Shown here: positions 24,323-32,332 of the stretch, piece after piece | Numbering within the stretch: position 1 is the first letter of the stretch | Layout of the letters: each line of letters begins with the position of its first letter | Assembly (NCBI RefSeq): GCF_002980555.1 | Contig: NZ_PVBT01000005.1 | Location: 347,991-411,990, forward strand | Direction: 5' to 3' | Length of the DNA: 64,000 nt | DNA from: Phyllobacterium myrsinacearum | GTDB lineage: Bacteria > Pseudomonadota > Alphaproteobacteria > Rhizobiales > Rhizobiaceae | Notes under the pieces: model-generated | Seen by the model: only the letters and a program-made list of their open reading frames with translations | Databases searched by the model: none | Told to the model about the DNA's origin: nothing | Translations under genes and position numbers: made by a program

Positions 24323-25933
24323 TTATTTCACCGGCTTGACGGACATCGCCAAAGTGAACTGGTCTGAACGGCCTGTGTAGGTGAGGTTGGCCTTGTGTGC
24401 CCACACGGCGCTTTCGAAATGCAGCGGGATGAACGCGAAATCCTTCATCATTTCGGTCTGAGCCTGCTGCAGCAGGGATGAACGCTTGGCATCGTCCAGC
24501 GTCGAAATCGCCTCCAGGATCAGCTTGTCAAATGCGGGGTTGGAATAACCGCCGTAGTTGGAACCGCCAACCGTGCCCTCCTTGTTGGGCGTTGCCGGCC
24601 ACTGACGCAGGAAGGACGAGGCCTCACCGCTGGTCGATCCCCAGCCACCGAGCGCCACACTCAACTCCTTCTTCGAACGGCGCGGGAAATAGATGGCGCG
24701 GGTCATGGCGTCAACGTCAGCCTTGATGCCGACCTGCGTCAAATATTGCGCCACGGCCTGCGTGATTTGACTGTCATTGATGTAGCGGTCATTGGTGGTG
24801 GAAAGCGTCAGCTGAAAGCCGTTTGCATAGCCTGCTTCGGCGAGAAGTTTCTTGGCTTCGGCCGGGTCATAACGCAGCTCCGGCGGATTGGGCAGCGTGC
24901 CGAACATGCCGGTCGGCAGGAACTGGTAGGCGGGTTCAGCCGCACCGTCCATCAGGCGCGCGACGATTGCCTTGCGGTCGATGGCGAGCGACATCGCCTG
25001 GCGCACACGCACATCCTGCAGCGGGTTCTTGCCGTCGGCAGCCTTGACAAAGGGGCTTTGCGCGCGACCGACATCAAGCTGGTAGTAGATCACCCGCGTC
25101 GTCGGCGTAATCACATAACCGAAGCGCTTGTCATCCTTGATACGGGCGAGATCGCGGGCAGCCGGATTTTCAATCACGTCATAGTCGCCGGCGAGAAGAC
25201 CGGCCAGACGCGGTGCCGCATTGGGGACCGGCAGAAAACGGACGCTTTCCCACGGTTCGGCATCGCCCCAGTATTTGTCATTGCGGTCGAGATCGATGGC
25301 GGAGCCCCTTGTATAGCTCTTCAGCTTGTACGGGCCGGTTCCGATGGCGAGCTTGCCGTCATTGAAATCCCCGACCACCGGCCAGGTACCGGTAACGCCG
25401 CAATTCTTGCCAATATCGAAACTGAGCTTGTCGTGCTTGACGATGGAAGAGCTCAAAATACCGACGGTGCCGAGGAATGTCGGCAGCAGCGGTTCAGGCG
25501 CCTTTGTGGCGATGACCACCGTATGCGCATCCGGCGTTGTGACGGACTCGAAATTGCCGGTAATGTCGGCGAATGAACCGGCAATCGCGGTTTCGTTCTT
25601 CAGTGTACGGCAGAACGTAAAGACCACGTCATCGGCCGTGAAGGGCGATCCGTCCGAGAATGTGACACCCTCACGCAGCTTGAACGTCCAGGTGTTCTTT
25701 CCATCATTTTCCCACGAGGTCGCGAGTGCCGGATGCAGCTTCTGCTTTTCATCCTGCCGCGTCAGCCCTTCAAAGATGTGGGCAGTGAGCGCATTATTCG
25801 GCGTAAGATCGTGATAATGCGGGTCGATTGCGGTCGGCTCGGAGCCGAGAGCAATGCGTAAAGGCTGTGCATGGGCAGAGCCGGCGAAAAGACATGTTGT
25901 CAGTAGGCATGCCAATAGTGTCTGTTTATGCAT
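24323..25933 (-). CDS. Dipeptide-type ABC transporter substrate-binding protein (family 5)
   Basis: The periplasmic protein (536 aa) has a Sec signal (MHKQTLLACLLTTCLFAGSA, cut after 'AHA'). Family-5 features follow: 'ALGSEPTAIDPHYHDLTPNN', 'WTFKLREGVTFSDGSPFTAD', and 'RVRQAMSLAIDRKAIVARLM'. I chose the ATG at 25933, with a GGAG site 7 bases upstream. The longer open frame to 26074 runs into the divergent regulator's promoter. It is the first gene of the leftward operon. Confidence 0.94.
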   Translation of the reverse strand: MHKQTLLACLLTTCLFAGSAHAQPLRIALGSEPTAIDPHYHDLTPNNALTAHIFEGLTRQDEKQKLHPALATSWENDGKNTWTFKLREGVTFSDGSPFTADDVVFTFCRTLKNETAIAGSFADITGNFESVTTPDAHTVVIATKAPEPLLPTFLGTVGILSSSIVKHDKLSFDIGKNCGVTGTWPVVGDFNDGKLAIGTGPYKLKSYTRGSAIDLDRNDKYWGDAEPWESVRFLPVPNAAPRLAGLLAGDYDVIENPAARDLARIKDDKRFGYVITPTTRVIYYQLDVGRAQSPFVKAADGKNPLQDVRVRQAMSLAIDRKAIVARLMDGAAEPAYQFLPTGMFGTLPNPPELRYDPAEAKKLLAEAGYANGFQLTLSTTNDRYINDSQITQAVAQYLTQVGIKADVDAMTRAIYFPRRSKKELSVALGGWGSTSGEASSFLRQWPATPNKEGTVGGSNYGGYSNPAFDKLILEAISTLDDAKRSSLLQQAQTEMMKDFAFIPLHFESAVWAHKANLTYTGRSDQFTLAMSVKPVK

Positions 25934-25974
25934 AAAGTTCTCCGTTCCCCAACGTCTCGTCATTTTTGACATGT

Positions 25975-25990
25975 TTATTTTCAAAAATAA
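25975..25990. promoter_or_regulatory. Candidate RpiR operator in the divergent promoter
   Basis: TTATTTT and AAAATAA form a perfect 7-bp inverted repeat around CA, midway between the binding-protein gene and the RpiR gene. A second AT-rich near-palindrome with core GAAAATTTT lies at 25998-26006. A TTGACA at 25966-25971 could be a -35 for the regulator, but the spacing to a -10 is poor. Confidence 0.45.
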
Positions 25991-26030
25991 CGTATATGAA
26001 AATTTTATGCCGTCAACACCGGAAACGCGT

Positions 26031-26894
26031 ATGTCAAAAACGTTGAACCCAAAATCAGATTTCTCCAACCGCATGTCTGCCGCTTACCCTTCCCTGAGCA
26101 AATCGCACCGCAGGATTGCCGACTTCGTGCTGGCAAGGCCGCTTGATGTTGTCGCGATGTCCATCGAAGGCCTGGCGCAGTCGAGCGGAAGCTCCACGGC
26201 AACCATCACCCGCTTCGTCCGCGCGGCCGGCTACAGCGGCTATGCCGAGTTCCGCGAAAAAATCGTTTCGGATTTTCAGTTCGTGCCGGAAGAAATCCTT
26301 GCCGTTAACGATACGGACAAGGACACAGGCCGCAGAAACCTGTCATTGCACAGCCTGCTGGCGGACAATGCGGACAACATCAGGGACACAATAGCCAATA
26401 TTGACAATGCCACCTCTTCCGGGTTCATCGCAGCGCTGATCAACGCAAAGCGGATCATCATTCTGGGCACCGGTGCAAGCCACTACGCGGCAACGTTTCT
26501 GGAAGAAGGCCTGGCGCTGTACACGGAAAAAAGCGTCTCCAACATTCTGTCGAGAGGAGCCTCTGAATATTCCAACAATTTCGTGCGATCCGTGGACGAA
26601 GGCGACGTCGTCATTGCCATCTCCATGCCGCGCTATTCAAACAATACGGTGCAGCTGTCGAAAGCGGCCAAAGAGAAAGGCGCTTTGATTCTGGCAATCA
26701 CCGACAGCCCGACTTCGCCCCTGGTTCCCATCGCCGACATCATTCTGTTTGCACCCGCCCGCAACCGTCTCTTGCCGAATTCACCCGCAGCGATTTTCGC
26801 GCTCGCGGACGCCATTGTCACCACCGTTGCGGCCCGCCGTCCGGATATTGTCGCCTCGACAATCGGCGTCCCGCCCGAAGACCTGTTCCTGTGA
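26031..26894 (+). CDS. RpiR/MurR-family transcriptional regulator
   Basis: A 287-residue protein with an N-terminal RpiR helix-turn-helix ('LSKSHRRIADFVLARPLDVV', 'GSSTATITRFVRAAGYSGYA') and a C-terminal SIS sugar-phosphate-binding domain ('RIIILGTGASHYAATFLEEG', 'SMPRYSNNTVQLSKAAKEKG'). I chose the ATG at 26031, with GGAAACGCGT before it; 26007 is an alternative. It is divergent from the dipeptide-type ABC operon and probably controls it. Confidence 0.92.
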   Translation: MSKTLNPKSDFSNRMSAAYPSLSKSHRRIADFVLARPLDVVAMSIEGLAQSSGSSTATITRFVRAAGYSGYAEFREKIVSDFQFVPEEILAVNDTDKDTGRRNLSLHSLLADNADNIRDTIANIDNATSSGFIAALINAKRIIILGTGASHYAATFLEEGLALYTEKSVSNILSRGASEYSNNFVRSVDEGDVVIAISMPRYSNNTVQLSKAAKEKGALILAITDSPTSPLVPIADIILFAPARNRLLPNSPAAIFALADAIVTTVAARRPDIVASTIGVPPEDLFL

Positions 26895-26897
26895 TCC

Positions 26898-27701
26898 CTA
26901 CTTCTCGGCAGCTGCGGCAAAATCCGCGCGGAAGGCCGCAAGATCAGCAATACTGACATCCGACACCGCCCAGAATGTCAGACCGCCACTGGACCATTCG
27001 GCAAAATTATAGCCTTCGCGTGTCCTGCTTGCCGCGGCAACGGGAGATGCAGGCCAGACGAAAACATTGATGACGTGACCGTGCCGGCGGTACACCAGAA
27101 CCGCGACCACCCTGCCATTGATATAGTCCACGCGGCCGCCGACGAGGGGAAAACCTTGTGCCGAAAGGTCGATGACCGGCGGAGAATAATCGATCTTGCC
27201 ATTGAACCAGGGCTTGACCGTATGCTGGTCGGAAGTCTGCACGTCGGTCAGGTGGTCAACGAGCAGGGACCGCACATGGCTGGCAAGAATCTGATCCTGG
27301 AGCACGCCTGTCTGAGGCGGCACCGACAATACAAGGAAAACACTTGCGGCCAATGCTGCGAGTGACGGAATAAAGCTCCAGCGCCTGATGAAATCGGCGG
27401 CTCTCCACCATGTGCCGAGGCGATGTGCCGATGCGGAAGAGCCTGATGGCGCTCCGTCAACCTCATGTGAAAGCGCTGTCACGATCCGCTCGCGAACACG
27501 CTCGGGCATCTGCCACCGGACACCGTCCTGACCGATGATATCTTTCAGTTCCCTGTATTTTTCCAGCTCCGCCGTACAACTCGCACAGGTGGCAAGGTGG
27601 TCTTCGAATTGCAGCGCATGCATTGGATCGAGCTCACCATCGATGAAGCCGTGCAGCATGACAGCCCAGTCAGAGCATTTTTCCGGCCTGGTCTCGCTCA
27701 T
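26898..27701 (-). CDS. Anti-sigma factor, ZAS type, one membrane segment
   Basis: The 267-residue protein has the zinc-type anti-sigma motif H-x3-C-x2-C in 'EDHLATCASCTAELEKY' near residues 28-40. A single membrane segment ('FIPSLAALAASVFLVLSV') lies near residues 108-125, and a periplasmic domain follows. Such proteins hold an ECF sigma factor at the membrane until a signal frees it. Its start overlaps the sigma gene stop (ATGA), the usual coupled layout. Confidence 0.9.
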   Translation of the reverse strand: MSETRPEKCSDWAVMLHGFIDGELDPMHALQFEDHLATCASCTAELEKYRELKDIIGQDGVRWQMPERVRERIVTALSHEVDGAPSGSSASAHRLGTWWRAADFIRRWSFIPSLAALAASVFLVLSVPPQTGVLQDQILASHVRSLLVDHLTDVQTSDQHTVKPWFNGKIDYSPPVIDLSAQGFPLVGGRVDYINGRVVAVLVYRRHGHVINVFVWPASPVAAASRTREGYNFAEWSSGGLTFWAVSDVSIADLAAFRADFAAAAEK

Positions 27702-28471
27702 GATGCTGCCGCCTCGCCGCTGGCTTCACCGTGCCAGATCTTGCCGAATTCCTGCCGGGCACGGGCGAGCCGTGACATCACGGTTCCAATCGGCAGTTCC
27801 GTGATGTCAGCGATCTGCCGGTACGACAGCTGTTCGAGTTCGCGCAACACCAATATTTCACGCAAGGCATCGGGGAGCGAATATATGACCATGCGAACAT
27901 GCTCGGATTCCGTCTTGCGGATCAAAGCGGTCTCGGGCGTATCTTCTTCAGAGGCGATGTCCGCGCCGATAGGGGGCGTCGCCCCGTCATTGTTGTCCGT
28001 CAGAGGCATTTCAAAACGAGCCTTGCGGCGGTTTTCCTGCAGCCAGACGTGGTAGCAATTCCTGACAATGGCAAAGACCCAGGATCGCGTGTCACCGCCG
28101 CGATACCCGTCAAAGCTGCGATAGGCGCGCAGGAAAGCGTCCTGGACAATATCCTGCGCGGCATCCCCGTCCCGGCTCAGAAAACGGGCAAAATTGTAAG
28201 CGGCGTCCAGATGCGGAATGATCAGCCGGTTAAACCGTGCTGCAGCATCGGCCGCAGCGCGCACCTTTTCCGGAGCGAGACCCGGACCTGCCAATCCTGC
28301 CATGTGCACAATGAGATCCGGCAATCCACCGCCTTGTCCGCCAAGGGCGCGACGCGACAGCACATTTGCCAGAAATGCACGCATACCCGCCACCCGCGAC
28401 CGCCAGGCAAGCGCTGCATGGGTGGAATCTGGAACAAGCATGGATATGGTTGCAGGGGGCGTTTCTGTCAT
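27698..28471 (-). CDS. ECF-type RNA polymerase sigma factor with N-terminal extension
   Basis: Region 2 is clear ('FLSRDGDAAQDIVQDAFLRA', then 'GGDTRSWVFAIVRNCYHVWL'). Region 4 follows ('LPDALREILVLRELEQLSYR', 'LPIGTVMSRLARARQEF'). About 70 residues precede region 2, longer than most ECF factors. I chose the ATG at 28471 because a GTG at 28495 would leave almost no 5' leader after the predicted promoter; an internal Met at 28303 is also possible. The protein directs transcription of a stress-type regulon, likely including itself and the genes at 28.8-30.7 kb. Confidence 0.88.
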   Translation of the reverse strand: MTETPPATISMLVPDSTHAALAWRSRVAGMRAFLANVLSRRALGGQGGGLPDLIVHMAGLAGPGLAPEKVRAAADAAARFNRLIIPHLDAAYNFARFLSRDGDAAQDIVQDAFLRAYRSFDGYRGGDTRSWVFAIVRNCYHVWLQENRRKARFEMPLTDNNDGATPPIGADIASEEDTPETALIRKTESEHVRMVIYSLPDALREILVLRELEQLSYRQIADITELPIGTVMSRLARARQEFGKIWHGEASGEAAAS

Positions 28472-28510
28472 GATGTTCCCAAGCGGCACGGTCACCGCAC
28501 ATGAATCCTC

Positions 28511-28538
28511 TTCGAAATTCCAAAAGCCGTTTGTTACC
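28511..28538 (-). promoter_or_regulatory. Candidate ECF-type promoter of the sigma/anti-sigma operon
   Basis: On the minus strand GGTAACA (-35-like) is followed ~17 bp later by CGAA inside TTCGAA (-10-like). This resembles GTAAC/CGAA promoters known for alphaproteobacterial ECF factors such as Caulobacter SigF, with the spacing off by about one base. It lies ~40 bp before the chosen sigma start and would allow self-regulation. Weak evidence by eye. Confidence 0.35.
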
Positions 28539-28612
28539 TAGATCGACCGGAACGCCGGATTATTCCCGAAACCCGCAAATTATTTCGCTGCTGGCGCAGA
28601 ATGCTCATCTTA

Positions 28613-28627
28613 CACCGTTTTACGGTG
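28613..28627. other. Perfect 6-bp inverted repeat in the 28472-28797 gap
   Basis: CACCGT and ACGGTG flank TTT. It lies in the middle of the ~326-bp divergent region between the sigma factor and the metallo-beta-lactamase-fold gene. It could be an operator or a small hairpin. Apart from this and the candidate promoter I see no other feature in the gap. Confidence 0.4.
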
Positions 28628-28797
28628 CCTTGCGCAGCTCTTGCTCGTCAGAATTACCGCAGTATTTTCAATGCCTTGCATAAAAACCCGCGGCCAATGC
28701 GAATAAACGCCTGCTGATCTCAATCTATTTCATCAGCGGAGGCAGTTCGAACCATGTTCTCCGTTTGGCTAGAGCTTTCCATTGAAGGAGAATTCCA

Positions 28798-29772
28798 ATG
28801 TTCGACATCACACGTCGCGCCGTTCTCGGATCCGCGGCCGCTGCGGCGGCCTTCGGGCTTTCCAGGCAACTCGAATTTATCCCGCCGGCATGGGCTGAAA
28901 CACCAGTCGAACCGTCCGTGGGCTTCTACAAATACAAGGTCGGATCGGTCGAGATCACCGCCGTCTATGACGGCATCTGGCGCAAACCCCATGACCCGGC
29001 ATTCATCAAAAATGCTTCTGTCGATGAGACCAAGCAGGCCCTGGCAAAGGCGGGCCTTACCACTGAATTCATGCCAATTCCGCTGACTGTCGTCGTGCTC
29101 AAAATCGGTGACCGGCTGGTGATGATGGACGCAGGCTCCGGCGTTGGCCAGTGGCAGGCGAATGCTACCCATCTGCCGGCGAACATGCAGGCGGCCGGAA
29201 TAGATCATACAAAGATCGACACCGTCATCATCTCCCATTTCCACCCCGATCATGTGTGGGGGCTGATGGAAAAGGAGACGAATGCCCCGGTGTTTCCGAA
29301 TGCCGAACTGGTCGTGAACGAGACCGAATACAACTGGTGGACCGAACCGGGACGCGTTGACAAGCTGGCGGAAGGCCGCAAACCGGCCGGCAAGCGCATT
29401 GCCCAGGTTTTCCCGACATGGAAGAACTGGCATCTGGTCAAGGATGGCGCGGAAGTCGCCCCCGGCATACATCTGATCGCGGCCCCCGGGCATACACCCG
29501 GACACTCCACTTTCCTTGTCGCCTCCGGCAACGAGCAATTGCTTGTCTCGGCTGACACGATGTACGTGCCTGCCCTGCTTGCACCCCACCCGGAATGGCA
29601 AGGCAGCTACGATCAGGATGGCCCGACCGCCATCACCACCCGCCGCAAGCTCATCGATCGTGTGATCGCCGACAAAATACGGATCTGCGGTTCACATTTT
29701 CCATTCCCCGGCTCGGGCACCTTCGTCAAGGACGGCAATGCCTATGGCTTCACGGCCACCGTTCAAGCTTAG
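28798..29772 (+). CDS. Tat-exported MBL-fold metallohydrolase
   Basis: The 324-residue protein begins with a twin-arginine signal ('TRRAVLGSAAAAAAFG', likely cut after 'AWA'). A metallo-beta-lactamase fold follows. The HxHxDH zinc motif is 'ISHFHPDHVWGLM' near residue 145, and a second-site His is in 'APGHTPGHSTFLV' near 230. Its reaction in the periplasm is not deducible; relatives include lactonases and quinoprotein-associated hydrolases. A GAAGGAG site precedes the ATG. It is 21 bp upstream of the TPR gene and divergent from the ECF sigma gene. Confidence 0.92.
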   Translation: MFDITRRAVLGSAAAAAAFGLSRQLEFIPPAWAETPVEPSVGFYKYKVGSVEITAVYDGIWRKPHDPAFIKNASVDETKQALAKAGLTTEFMPIPLTVVVLKIGDRLVMMDAGSGVGQWQANATHLPANMQAAGIDHTKIDTVIISHFHPDHVWGLMEKETNAPVFPNAELVVNETEYNWWTEPGRVDKLAEGRKPAGKRIAQVFPTWKNWHLVKDGAEVAPGIHLIAAPGHTPGHSTFLVASGNEQLLVSADTMYVPALLAPHPEWQGSYDQDGPTAITTRRKLIDRVIADKIRICGSHFPFPGSGTFVKDGNAYGFTATVQA

Positions 29773-29793
29773 AAACACAGAGGAGACAGGATC

Positions 29794-30258
29794 ATGATCA
29801 AGAATGCATTCATCGGCTTTGTAAGCCTTGTCACTGCCGCAACCCTTATGCCAGGCACTGTAGTCGCCCCTGCCTACGCCGTGGACAACATGGAGACGGC
29901 GGGTGCTCCGGATCTGACATCGGCGCGCGCAAAGATCGCAGCAAAAAATTATGCCGGCGCTTTGGAGGAGCTGCGAGGGCTGGCCGAAGACAGTCCACAG
30001 GCCGACGTCTACAACCTTCTCGGCTACACACTGCGCAAGACCGGTGATTTCGAGACATCTCTGACCTATTATACCAAGGCCCTGGAGCTCCAGCCCGATC
30101 ACAAGGCCGCCCGCGAATATCTCGGTGAACTCTACGTTGAGACCGGGAAAATGGACAAGGCAAACGAGCAGGTGGCGTCGCTGACACGGCTTTGTCCCAA
30201 TGGCTGCGAAGAGCTTGAAGACCTGCAAAAATTCATTGCCTCAAACGGTACCAAATAA
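29794..30258 (+). CDS. Exported TPR protein (154 aa)
   Basis: A Sec signal (first ~28 residues, with 'TLMPGTVVAPAYA') precedes two to three TPR units: 'ARAKIAAKNYAGALEELRGL', 'ADVYNLLGYTLRKTGDFETS' and 'LQPDHKAAREYLGELYVETG'. Two Cys lie in 'LCPNGCEELEDL' near the end and may form a disulfide or bind metal. It is cotranscribed with the MBL-fold gene, and a strong terminator follows, so the two form a short operon. It probably serves as a periplasmic scaffold for its neighbour. Confidence 0.88.
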   Translation: MIKNAFIGFVSLVTAATLMPGTVVAPAYAVDNMETAGAPDLTSARAKIAAKNYAGALEELRGLAEDSPQADVYNLLGYTLRKTGDFETSLTYYTKALELQPDHKAAREYLGELYVETGKMDKANEQVASLTRLCPNGCEELEDLQKFIASNGTK

Positions 30259-30261
30259 CGC

Positions 30262-30293
30262 AAAGGCGGGCGGCCGGGCGCCGCCCGCCTTTT
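30262..30293 (+). terminator. Strong intrinsic terminator
   Basis: AAAGGCGGGCGGC and GCCGCCCGCCTTTT pair perfectly around CGGGC, giving a 13-bp GC-rich stem ending in a short T-run. It directly follows the TPR gene stop, so the DoxX gene may depend on read-through or its own start. Confidence 0.88.
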
Positions 30294-30319
30294 CCGCCAG
30301 TCCAAAGGGAGAAAACGTC

Positions 30320-30739
30320 GTGAACATGATGGCAAAAGGCACGCATCTCGCCGATGTTTTGATGCTGTTCAGCCGGCTGTTGCTGGCCTGGATATTCCTG
30401 CACGAGGGTTTCACGCTGGCCGCAAATCTGGACGGAACAATTGCCGTCATGGCAAAGCTCGGTGTGAATGCACCGCTTGCCCTGGCGACCATCGCCCTTC
30501 AGATCGGTGCTGGCCTATCCATCGCTTTTGGCTTTTACGCCCGTCTCGGCGCTTTGGCACTGGGGATATTCTGCCTGCTGACGGCGCTGCTGTTCCACAC
30601 CAATTTCGCCAGCCAGAACGAGCTGCTGCATTTCGAAAAGGACCTTGCCATTGCGGGTGGCATGTTTGCCCTGGTCGTTGGCGGCGCCGGGAAGCTGTCC
30701 GTTGATAATTTGTTGCGGCCGCAGCCGCTACAGAGCTGA
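30320..30739 (+). CDS. DoxX-family membrane protein
   Basis: The 139-residue inner-membrane protein has about four hydrophobic helices, including 'LLLAWIFLHEGFTLAAN', 'LATIALQIGAGLSIAFGFYA' and 'ALGIFCLLTALLFHTNF'. This is the DoxX/DoxD-like layout. The start is taken as the GTG at 30320 because AAAGGGAG lies 8 bases before it; ATG codons at 30326 and 30329 are alternatives. It follows the terminator at 30.26 kb. DoxX proteins are linked to redox stress, which fits the nearby ECF sigma system. Confidence 0.85.
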   Translation: MNMMAKGTHLADVLMLFSRLLLAWIFLHEGFTLAANLDGTIAVMAKLGVNAPLALATIALQIGAGLSIAFGFYARLGALALGIFCLLTALLFHTNFASQNELLHFEKDLAIAGGMFALVVGGAGKLSVDNLLRPQPLQS

Positions 30740-30772
30740 CTGTGTCCGGGCCCCCGCCTAGACGACTGCGGC

Positions 30773-32332
30773 TCAGCGGCGGCTGAAAGATGCAATGGTT
30801 TTCAGTGCGCCGTCGAGCGCAGTTCCCTTCTCGTCCTTGAGTGCCGCCTCGCGCAGACGCCTGATCCAATCAGCAGCATCGGCACGCCCCCTCAAATCAT
30901 CAAGGCTTGAGAGCACACGATCAAATTTCGACTGCCCGCGTACATGCGTATCGCTGTACCCCTTGATCAACCGGCGGCAATGGATGATTTCAACACCAAG
31001 TGCGTAATCATCCCCCGCGCGGTCGAGCGCAAGCTTATACCAGCGTTGGAGATGATCCATTTCTACGTGATGGCGCAGAAGCGAGCGGCGCCAGCGGCGC
31101 AGGCCGCCAACGCACCAGAGCATGGCGAAGCCCGACATGCTGTCCGTCCGGATATGCCGGCCGCGATTGATGCGCCGGTCCACCCAGGCAAAGAGTTTTG
31201 GCCGCTTTTCGATGTAGCGACCGAGAGAGAGCGGCAGCGTGCCGCAGAATTCTTCCGCACGCGGATGAAAATACTCGGTCAGCTGCAGTACTGCCGCGTC
31301 ATTGATGCCGACTTCGGCGCGAACGCGTCCATCCCGTTTGGACCGCGTTTTCAGATCAGCCACCCGGATCATGTCGTCATAGCACATGGCATTGGCAAGA
31401 TGCTTTGCAGCGGCAATCGACAATGCGCAGGTTTCCGCCGCAAGGTCCGCCTTGACGGCCATATCCAGACGGTCGAGATATTCAGCCCCATAGGCAAGGT
31501 CCTGATAATCCGTGACTTTGCGCAATCCGCGCAGCGCCATATCCTGAACGGGCATCGGATAAGCCGCGATACGCACATTGAGCTGTTGCCACTGCGCGAG
31601 AAGCCGGGCGGGTCCCTTTGCCTGTTTCCCTGTGGGCCGCGCTTCTGACGCCGCTGCCGGCTCGGCCTGGCCTGCCTTGCTGGTTTGGTCATAGGCCGCT
31701 GCAAACGCCCGCAAGCTGGCAGCTGCCCCCCGGCCCGAACCACTGAGGATGCTCGCATAGCTCTCGCGGTCAAATGGCAACGCACCCGATGCGGCCAGTG
31801 CGCCGAACAGGCTTGCCGAGATCATTGATCCCGCCTCAAGCGCGACTTTTTCCAGATCAAGACAAACGAGATGCCGCGCCGCATTCTTCATCGTTGCCAT
31901 CACCTGATCTGACGGCGCCCGCCCGTCGCCGGGCTCGATCTTCTCCGAAACCGCAGCGATGCGGTGGGAAGATGCAATCAGTGTCGTGCGGTTTGGCGTG
32001 ACGAACCCCCGCATGACGGCGCGTCCCGCCTCCATCAGCTCCGCCGCGATCAGGATGTCCACATCCCCTTGAGCCGGCGCCAGGGCAAAGACTGGCATGC
32101 GGCCGGTATCCCGGCACATCTCGACATAGTAAATGGTCGCGCCAGTGCGCTGCGCGACACCTGCCACCGATGTGGATTGCGCCCGGTAGCCATTGTGTTC
32201 GGCAACGGCAGTGATCCAGTCGGCCAGCACACCGCCGCCCTGGCCGCCAACCGCCAATATGGCAAGTTTTATGATCGCGCCGGTGTCCTCCGCGAGGGTG
32301 CCGGCGAGCGATGAACCAATCATGTCACGCAT
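30773..32332 (-). CDS. iorB: Indolepyruvate oxidoreductase subunit beta (IorB type)
   Basis: The N-terminal ~200 residues form the gamma-type domain of 2-oxoacid oxidoreductases: 'LAILAVGGQGGGVLADWITA' near residue 22 and 'SVAGVAQRTGATIYYVEM' near 55. The remaining ~300 residues are the extra domain seen in the long alphaproteobacterial IorB. The enzyme oxidatively decarboxylates arylpyruvates (indolepyruvate, phenylpyruvate) to aryl-acyl-CoA with ferredoxin. Its start overlaps the iorA stop by 8 bp, with GGAG 7 bases before the ATG. It is the last gene of the run starting at 39.5 kb. Confidence 0.9.
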   Translation of the reverse strand: MRDMIGSSLAGTLAEDTGAIIKLAILAVGGQGGGVLADWITAVAEHNGYRAQSTSVAGVAQRTGATIYYVEMCRDTGRMPVFALAPAQGDVDILIAAELMEAGRAVMRGFVTPNRTTLIASSHRIAAVSEKIEPGDGRAPSDQVMATMKNAARHLVCLDLEKVALEAGSMISASLFGALAASGALPFDRESYASILSGSGRGAAASLRAFAAAYDQTSKAGQAEPAAASEARPTGKQAKGPARLLAQWQQLNVRIAAYPMPVQDMALRGLRKVTDYQDLAYGAEYLDRLDMAVKADLAAETCALSIAAAKHLANAMCYDDMIRVADLKTRSKRDGRVRAEVGINDAAVLQLTEYFHPRAEEFCGTLPLSLGRYIEKRPKLFAWVDRRINRGRHIRTDSMSGFAMLWCVGGLRRWRRSLLRHHVEMDHLQRWYKLALDRAGDDYALGVEIIHCRRLIKGYSDTHVRGQSKFDRVLSSLDDLRGRADAADWIRRLREAALKDEKGTALDGALKTIASFSRR

